A stretch of DNA of 10,241 bases from an uncultured Eubacteriales bacterium (GTDB taxonomy: Bacteria; Bacillota; Clostridia; Lachnospirales; Lachnospiraceae): assembly GCA_902783795.1 (NCBI GenBank), contig CACZSO010000322.1, positions 1 to 10,241 on the forward strand. The letters are read 5' to 3'. A model generated the notes under the pieces. The model was not told where the DNA came from. It ran no database searches and saw nothing but the letters and a program-made list of their open reading frames with translations. The position numbers were made by a program, and so were the translations under genes. Of this stretch, positions 6,301 to 10,241 are shown piece after piece; positions within the stretch are counted from its first letter, which is position 1; each line of letters opens with the position of its first letter.

Positions 6301-7248
6301 ATGAAACCAAAAAAGCTTATGTTCTTCCTGACAGCGGCAGCTGTGATCATGGCTGTCCTGCTGATCATCCTTACCAGAACCGGCATGTATCGTCATGATT
6401 CTGCCATACTGCTTCTGGTTTTCCCCTTTGTGCCGGTCTACCGGCTGGCTGCAAAACTCTCCGAAGGCGGCGGCATCCGAAGCGGTCTGGCTGCTGCGGT
6501 CTGGGTACTTATCAGCCTCCTGCCCCTGATCCCTGCCGTGAAGATCCGGGGGAAAAAGGAGGTCCTGGCCGAAAGACTTGTCTGGTGTGCTTTATCTGTA
6601 TTTCTGTTTATCATACCTTTCAACGGATTCAGACTTTCCGGGAGCCCGGGCTTAAGCTTCGGCGGTATGGAACAGCTGACATACTGTCTCCTTCTCTGGT
6701 CCCTGGCAGTCACGGCTGTCATCCTGTATCTGGTGCGTCTGTTCAAAAGAGGGGATACCTCGAAGCTGTACAGCTATTTACGCATGATCCTCATGATACT
6801 GGCTTTTTTCGTCACTATCAAGATCGTTCTGGCTCTGATGACTTCCGGCCTTCTGGATCTGTTCTTTTCAGGCGCCGGCATGAACGGATATTCCATCGCT
6901 TACCGGGGGCTGATGTTCCTGCTTATTGCCGTACCGGCCATCCTGGAGATCTGGGTCATTTTCGCAGCCCTGGATTTTATTGACTGTGTTCTTTCTGAAG
7001 AGCAGGAGGGGATCGTCCAGTTTTCGAAACAGTTAAGCGCTGTCTGCTGCAGAGCTCTTTCCATCACCGTGATCTTCTGTACGGTCATCGAACTGGCATT
7101 GTTCTTCTTCATAGGAAAGACAGAAAACGTGGATTTCAGCCTGAACCTGCCCTTTACCCAGATTCTGTTCGTCCTGATGACGCTGCTTTTCTCCCGGCTG
7201 ATCACTGAGAACAGAGAGCTTAGGGATGATAACAGCCTGTTTATTTAA
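6301..7248 (+). CDS. Polytopic membrane protein with DUF2975-like C-terminal half
   Basis: The 315-residue integral membrane protein has about nine hydrophobic segments, near residues 6-24, 34-52, 62-80, 92-110, 126-148, 161-181, 204-228, 251-272 and 285-301. The C-terminal half, ending in RLITENRELRDDNSLFI, resembles DUF2975 membrane proteins, which usually have about four segments and end in a similar charged tail next to a YozG-type regulator gene. This protein is about twice that length, as though an extra four- or five-segment unit were added at the N terminus. The start at 6301 is chosen because GAGGAG lies seven bases upstream. An in-frame ATG at 6271 is inside the operator and only about 17 bases from the predicted mRNA start. 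The stop overlaps the ribosome binding site of the Xre gene. A role in sensing and controlling the regulator is inferred. The DUF2975 assignment is from memory of the family pattern. Confidence 0.75.
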   Translation: MKPKKLMFFLTAAAVIMAVLLIILTRTGMYRHDSAILLLVFPFVPVYRLAAKLSEGGGIRSGLAAAVWVLISLLPLIPAVKIRGKKEVLAERLVWCALSVFLFIIPFNGFRLSGSPGLSFGGMEQLTYCLLLWSLAVTAVILYLVRLFKRGDTSKLYSYLRMILMILAFFVTIKIVLALMTSGLLDLFFSGAGMNGYSIAYRGLMFLLIAVPAILEIWVIFAALDFIDCVLSEEQEGIVQFSKQLSAVCCRALSITVIFCTVIELALFFFIGKTENVDFSLNLPFTQILFVLMTLLFSRLITENRELRDDNSLFI

Positions 7249-7258
7249 GGAGGCTGCC

Positions 7259-7486
7259 ATGGCTATAGAAGTGCATCTGGAAGAAGTGCTGAAAGACCGG
7301 CAGATGACGTCGAAGGAACTCTGCCGCCTGGTAGGGATCACGGAAGCCAACCTGTCCATCTTACGGTCAGGAAAAGCAAAAGGCATCCGTTTCGGGACCA
7401 TCAACCGGATCTGTTATTATTTGAAATGTGACGTAGGAGACATTCTGAAATTCAATGGAATATTGGAGGAAGACGATGAAGAATAA
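7259..7486 (+). CDS. Small Xre-family (YozG-type, Cro/C1 HTH) transcriptional regulator
   Basis: The 75-residue protein is a single helix-turn-helix domain with almost nothing else. VHLEEVLKDRQMTSKELCRL (5-24) holds the first helices. VGITEANLSILRSGKAKGIRF (25-45) is the turn and recognition helix with the NLSILRSGKAK signature of the YozG group. ICYYLKCDVGDILKF (51-65) is the standard closing segment of this class. The protein should bind DNA as a dimer in the cytosol, and the inverted repeat over the operon's own start site is the obvious candidate target. AAGGAGG (7247-7253) precedes the ATG and overlaps the upstream stop, indicating translational coupling. An in-frame ATG at 7226 lies inside the upstream gene without a ribosome binding site. 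The acidic tail EEDDEE overlaps the start of the next gene. Confidence 0.92.
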   Translation: MAIEVHLEEVLKDRQMTSKELCRLVGITEANLSILRSGKAKGIRFGTINRICYYLKCDVGDILKFNGILEEDDEE

Positions 7487-8435
7487 GATGATGCTGGCAT
7501 GTGCCGCGGTTATACTGCTGATCGCATTGATGGCAGGCAGTGTAAGCGGGTATCGCTTCCGTGATGTCAAAATGGTAAATGAAACAGAAAATGAAACAGA
7601 AAATGACCGTCTGCTGAGAGTATATCTGACGAAGGAGCATCTGGACAACCTTGAAAACTTATCCATCCAGGATATCCTGACCATGACGGATATAAATCAG
7701 GATTTTACTCCGAAGGATAAGGATGCCCCGCGCTGGTATGCCAGAAGGACTGATGACGGAGCCACGGCAGAAAGCGTGAAGTATGAGTTCGATGTACCCG
7801 GATACGCGTTTTTCAATGTCCGTGTGACGGATATGGATATTCCGGTGACAAACCTTATCTGTGACGATGTCATCAGCGGAGTCCGGCAGGAGATCCATAC
7901 TACCGACGGAAAAGAAAGTTTCCATATGGAAGGGGACGTATATGTCCTGACCGGAGGTCCCCTGGAAGTGCTCTACATTAATCCGGTCTACCAGACCCCG
8001 GAAGGGGAAGTTTATATGACGGCCGGCAGCGGGCTGGGTCTTTCCGAAAGCCTGGCCTACAGCAGTTCCATCTCCCAGGAGATCAACGAGAATTATACAG
8101 AGACAGCAAAAAACGGAGCCGGTACGGCATCAAATTCCAGGGAAAACATCTCCGGCTGCAGGTTGACATTCTATCCGAAGGAAAAAGCAGAAGAGATCTG
8201 CCTGATCGCCTTTAATGAGGAAAATGAGAAGATCAGTGAAGAGAAGATCCAGCTGGATGACCTGCCGGAAAGTCTGGAAATATCAAAGGAAACAGCTTAT
8301 CTTATGCTGGTAGAGAAATCAGCAGACAGCACAAAACGCACCATGCTGACGAAAGAAGATAGTTTTGTAAGATTCTATATCCCGCGGGATGACGGAGTGT
8401 TTGAAGGGCAGGATGCCCGGTTAGAGTGGAAATAA
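7476..8435 (+). CDS. Exported or membrane-anchored protein of unknown family
   Basis: The 319-residue product is not recognised. Its N terminus is MKNK followed by a hydrophobic stretch at about 7-23 and AGSVSG (20-25), which suits either a type I signal peptide or an uncleaved anchor with the rest outside the cell. There is no lipobox. Residues 35-42 are a NETENETE repeat, encoded by a 12-base tandem repeat. The remainder is hydrophilic, mostly beta-like, acidic, with Gly-rich patches such as TAGSGLGLSE, and no catalytic motif I can name. GGAGG lies five to nine bases before the ATG and the start overlaps the Xre stop by 11 bases. An in-frame ATG at 7455 is rejected for lack of a site. The operon position suggests that it is the output, or the extracellular sensor, of the membrane protein and regulator pair. 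The 3' end is intact despite the IS starting 15 bases later. Confidence 0.8.
   Translation: MKNKMMLACAAVILLIALMAGSVSGYRFRDVKMVNETENETENDRLLRVYLTKEHLDNLENLSIQDILTMTDINQDFTPKDKDAPRWYARRTDDGATAESVKYEFDVPGYAFFNVRVTDMDIPVTNLICDDVISGVRQEIHTTDGKESFHMEGDVYVLTGGPLEVLYINPVYQTPEGEVYMTAGSGLGLSESLAYSSSISQEINENYTETAKNGAGTASNSRENISGCRLTFYPKEKAEEICLIAFNEENEKISEEKIQLDDLPESLEISKETAYLMLVEKSADSTKRTMLTKEDSFVRFYIPRDDGVFEGQDARLEWK
7578..7606 (+). repeat. 12-base in-frame tandem repeat encoding NETE
   Basis: AATGAAACAGAA is repeated exactly at 7578-7589 and 7590-7601, then continues as AATGA before diverging. It is in frame and codes for NETENETEN just after the predicted export signal. The repeat number could vary by slippage without changing the frame. 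Confidence 0.85.
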
Positions 8436-8477
8436 ACACGAAATATAAAAGGGGCTGTTAAAAAAGTCCCAATGATA

Positions 8478-8501
8478 CGAGCCCGGTTTTCGCCGGGCTC
8501 G
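8478..8501. other. Subterminal hairpin at the IS left end
   Basis: CGAGCCCGG (8478-8486) pairs perfectly with CCGGGCTCG (8493-8501) around a six-base TTTTCG loop. No U-run follows. It may weaken transcription entering the IS from the upstream operon, or be a structure used at the transposon end. Both roles are inference. Confidence 0.7.
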
Positions 8502-8531
8502 CAGTCTGTTCAAAGTTCACTCTTCCTGAGC

Positions 8532-8569
8532 GAAACCCGCCGGTTACAATGGTAATCACGGCGGGTTTC
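8532..8569. other. Strong hairpin immediately before the transposase promoter
   Basis: GAAACCCGCCG (8532-8542) and CGGCGGGTTTC (8559-8569) form a perfect 11-base-pair stem. An inner stem, GTTAC (8543-8547) with GTAAT (8552-8556), has one G-T pair, and its loop is AATG. It ends one base before the TGG of the extended -10, so it spans the -35 position. In a read-through transcript it would fold just ahead of the start codon. Confidence 0.8.
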
Positions 8570-8578
8570 TGGTATAAT
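8570..8578 (+). promoter_or_regulatory. Extended -10 promoter of the transposase, apparently leaderless
   Basis: TGGTATAAT (8570-8578) is a perfect -10 with the TGn extension. No good -35 is present: TGGTAA at 8550-8555 matches only 3 of 6 bases. The ATG at 8585 lies six bases after the hexamer, where transcription would normally begin, so the native mRNA would have little or no leader. Confidence 0.65.
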
Positions 8579-8584
8579 TGAAGT

Positions 8585-10168
8585 ATGCCAAAACACAACT
8601 ATACCAATACGCATTATACCCCCATTCAGCTGAAGTTGCCACTGGAAATTGAAAAAATCATAGACATTTCCGATCCGGTGTACAGTTTCAATGAGATCAT
8701 GAATCGCATCGACCTGAAAAAGCATCTCGCATTGAAGGAGAGCGGGATAGGTCGTCCAAGGTGTGATTCCGTGAAGATGCTGAAGATCATCCTCTTCTCA
8801 TTCATGGAGAACGGTTATCTCTCCCTCAGGGACATTGAGAAAGCCTGTAAGACCGACATACGTTACATGTGGCTTCTGGACGGGATGAAAGTACCGACAC
8901 ATGTAACGTTTGGGAACTTCATCAAGAATGATCTGCCGGAGACCGTGGAAGAGATCTTCCGCGAGGTCAACTGTGCGATCTTTGATTCCGAGCATGTTGA
9001 TACTGATCATGCCTACATAGACGGGACAAAGATCGAAGCCAATGCGAACAAGTACAGCTGGGTCTGGAAGAGCTCCTGCACAAGGAACCGGGACAAAGTA
9101 TTCGTGAAGGTCACAGAACTTATCGAACGGATCAATGTCGAGGACCTTATGTATCTTGGGGTAAAGCTTGAAGCGCGAACAGAATACGCTATTGAATACA
9201 TGGATCAGATGCTGGAGTCATACAGGCTCGCGATGGACCTCGATGAATCGGCATTCGTAAGGGGAAAGGGACACCACAAGAGCCCTTCGCAGAGGAAGTA
9301 TCAGGAACTGAAGGGATACCGTGACCGCCTGAAAAACTACGCAAGAAATATAGAGCTCTGCGGGGAAGACCGGAACAGCTATTCAAAGACAGATCACGGG
9401 GCAACATTCATGCGTGTGAAAAGAGATTACATGGGGAATGACCAACTGCTGCCGGCGTACAACATGCAGGCTGTGATCTGTGATGAATATATAGCAGCGA
9501 TCGACGCAAAACAATACGCTTCGGATATGGACTGTTTCGTTCCGCTTATGGAGAAGTTCCGGGGCATGTACGGTCATTATCCGAAGTATCCTGTGGCTGA
9601 TGCCGGATATGGTTCCTACAATAACTACCTTTACTGTCAGGAGCACGGCATGGAGAAGTATATGAAGTTCACCATGTATGACAAAGAAAGCGGAGATCCG
9701 AAGTACAGGGAGGATCCGTTCCGTGCAGTGAACTTCAGGCAGGGGGAGGACGGAAATCCGGTCTGTCCGAACGGGAAAAGATTCCTCTTCAGATATCATC
9801 AGCACGTACGCGGCAACAAGTATGGGCGGACTGAGGAGGTCTATGAATGCGAAAGCTGTGAAGGATGTCCATTAAAAGCACGATGTACAAGGCGTGAAGG
9901 AAACCGGACGATACGGATCAACAGAGAGCTGACTAAGATCCACAAAGAGGTTCTCGAAAACCTGAACAGTGTTCAGGGGGCCTTGCTGAGGATGAACCGA
10001 AGCATCCAGGCCGAGGGAACGTATGGAAGCATGAAATGGAACCGGTCGTATAAAAGGGCATTCAGACGGGGGTTAAAAGACGTAATTCTGGAGTTTACAC
10101 TGATAGCGATCGGTTTTAACCTGTGGAAGTACCATAACAAGACGCGGCGATTAGAAGAAAGCGCATAG
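8585..10168 (+). CDS. IS1182-family DDE transposase
   Basis: The 527-residue protein cuts and joins the ends of the insertion sequence. The N-terminal region (about 15-125) carries the IS1182 helix-turn-helix portion with FSFMENGYLSLRDIEKA. The catalytic triad is intact: Asp146 in YIDGTKIEANANKYSW, Asp339 in PVADAGYGSYNNY, and Glu477 in IQAEGTYGSMKWNRSYKRAF, the usual Y-(2)-R-(3)-E-(6)-K style ending. A cysteine cluster, C422-x-x-C425-x-x-C428-x(5)-C434, sits between the second and third acidic residues, as in relatives. No frameshift or stop interrupts the gene, so the element could be active. The start has no Shine-Dalgarno sequence; ATG at 8585 fits a leaderless transcript. Length is normal for the family (about 450-550). 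Confidence 0.95.
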   Translation: MPKHNYTNTHYTPIQLKLPLEIEKIIDISDPVYSFNEIMNRIDLKKHLALKESGIGRPRCDSVKMLKIILFSFMENGYLSLRDIEKACKTDIRYMWLLDGMKVPTHVTFGNFIKNDLPETVEEIFREVNCAIFDSEHVDTDHAYIDGTKIEANANKYSWVWKSSCTRNRDKVFVKVTELIERINVEDLMYLGVKLEARTEYAIEYMDQMLESYRLAMDLDESAFVRGKGHHKSPSQRKYQELKGYRDRLKNYARNIELCGEDRNSYSKTDHGATFMRVKRDYMGNDQLLPAYNMQAVICDEYIAAIDAKQYASDMDCFVPLMEKFRGMYGHYPKYPVADAGYGSYNNYLYCQEHGMEKYMKFTMYDKESGDPKYREDPFRAVNFRQGEDGNPVCPNGKRFLFRYHQHVRGNKYGRTEEVYECESCEGCPLKARCTRREGNRTIRINRELTKIHKEVLENLNSVQGALLRMNRSIQAEGTYGSMKWNRSYKRAFRRGLKDVILEFTLIAIGFNLWKYHNKTRRLEESA

Positions 10169-10194
10169 GAACAGAGAAATCCAGGAAGAGAGGA

Positions 10195-10217
10195 AAGCCG
10201 GGCAATGGCCCCGGCTT
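10195..10217. other. Hairpin after the transposase gene
   Basis: AAGCCGGG (10195-10202) pairs with CCCGGCTT (10210-10217), leaving a seven-base loop. GTTAAAG follows, so the U-run is poor and termination would be weak. It mirrors the GC-rich subterminal hairpin on the left side of the element. Confidence 0.6.
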
Positions 10218-10241
10218 GTTAAAGGACGGAGAAAAAGGCAA

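Larger units (their letters stand above)
8451..10241 (+). mobile_element. IS1182-family insertion sequence, right end outside the window
   Basis: The left tip is taken as GGGGCTGTTAAAAAAGTCCC (8451-8470), a typical IS1182-type terminal sequence. The tip is itself partly self-complementary: GGGGCT pairs with AGTCCC with one G-T wobble. A DDE transposase (8585-10168), two subterminal hairpins on the left and one on the right complete the visible part. The complementary tip, ending in AACAGCCCC, is not seen before 10241. The element is therefore probably cut by the window edge shortly before its right end, and the target-site duplication cannot be checked. The exact left boundary is inferred from family pattern. 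Confidence 0.85.

Noticed and set aside
6301..8435. Toxin-antitoxin or phage-defence reading of the operon
   Set aside because: A small Xre gene can suggest an antitoxin, but its YozG-type sequence and the membrane-protein neighbour fit a regulator pair. No toxin, nuclease or defence motif is visible in the partners.
8451..10241. Complete IS with both terminal repeats
   Set aside because: The complement of the left tip was sought after the transposase stop and is not present before the window ends.

Overview
The window looks like a chromosomal segment from a low-to-mid GC, anaerobic, gut-type Clostridia species, probably Lachnospiraceae. This is inferred from strong AAGGAGG-type ribosome binding sites, consensus sigma-A promoters, clostridial-style rubredoxin and oligoendopeptidase F, a GH51 arabinofuranosidase without a signal peptide, and an IS1182-type transposase. 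No database search was possible, so the taxon is an inference.

Left part (1-4450): a possible 3' scrap of a gene at the edge (1-54), then a minus-strand Gfo/Idh/MocA oxidoreductase (208-1476) with a cUUCGg-loop terminator behind it (152-180). A 240-base divergent promoter region (1477-1716) separates it from a plus-strand pair: a nitroreductase-family flavoprotein (1717-2304) and oligoendopeptidase F (2320-4125), 15 bases apart. A 51-residue rubredoxin (4229-4384) follows with its own promoter and an unusual CxCG first iron-binding knuckle. It ends at a hairpin (4406-4447) that probably also terminates the convergent gene.

Middle (4474-6250): a minus-strand GH51 alpha-L-arabinofuranosidase with both catalytic glutamates. 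A divergent regulatory region carries its promoter and, facing right, a near-perfect sigma-A promoter set among repeated AAACGATAAT elements and a 9+5+9 inverted repeat over the predicted transcription start.

Right part (6301-8435): a compact three-gene operon consisting of a polytopic membrane protein with a DUF2975-like C-terminal half, a 75-residue YozG-type Xre regulator, and an exported or membrane-anchored protein of unknown family. The first two genes abut and the last two overlap. A membrane protein plus small Cro/C1-type repressor is a recurring clostridial and bacillar arrangement; the third gene and the operator array make this the most interesting locus in the window. The likely logic is repressor autoregulation modulated by the membrane protein, with the exported protein as sensor or effector, but that is inference.

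An IS1182-family insertion sequence (8451 to beyond the right edge) begins 15 bases after the operon. Its transposase (8585-10168) keeps the D/D/E residues. It has no ribosome binding site, and an extended -10 so close to the start codon that the mRNA would be leaderless. A strong hairpin lies just upstream. The right terminal repeat is outside the window.
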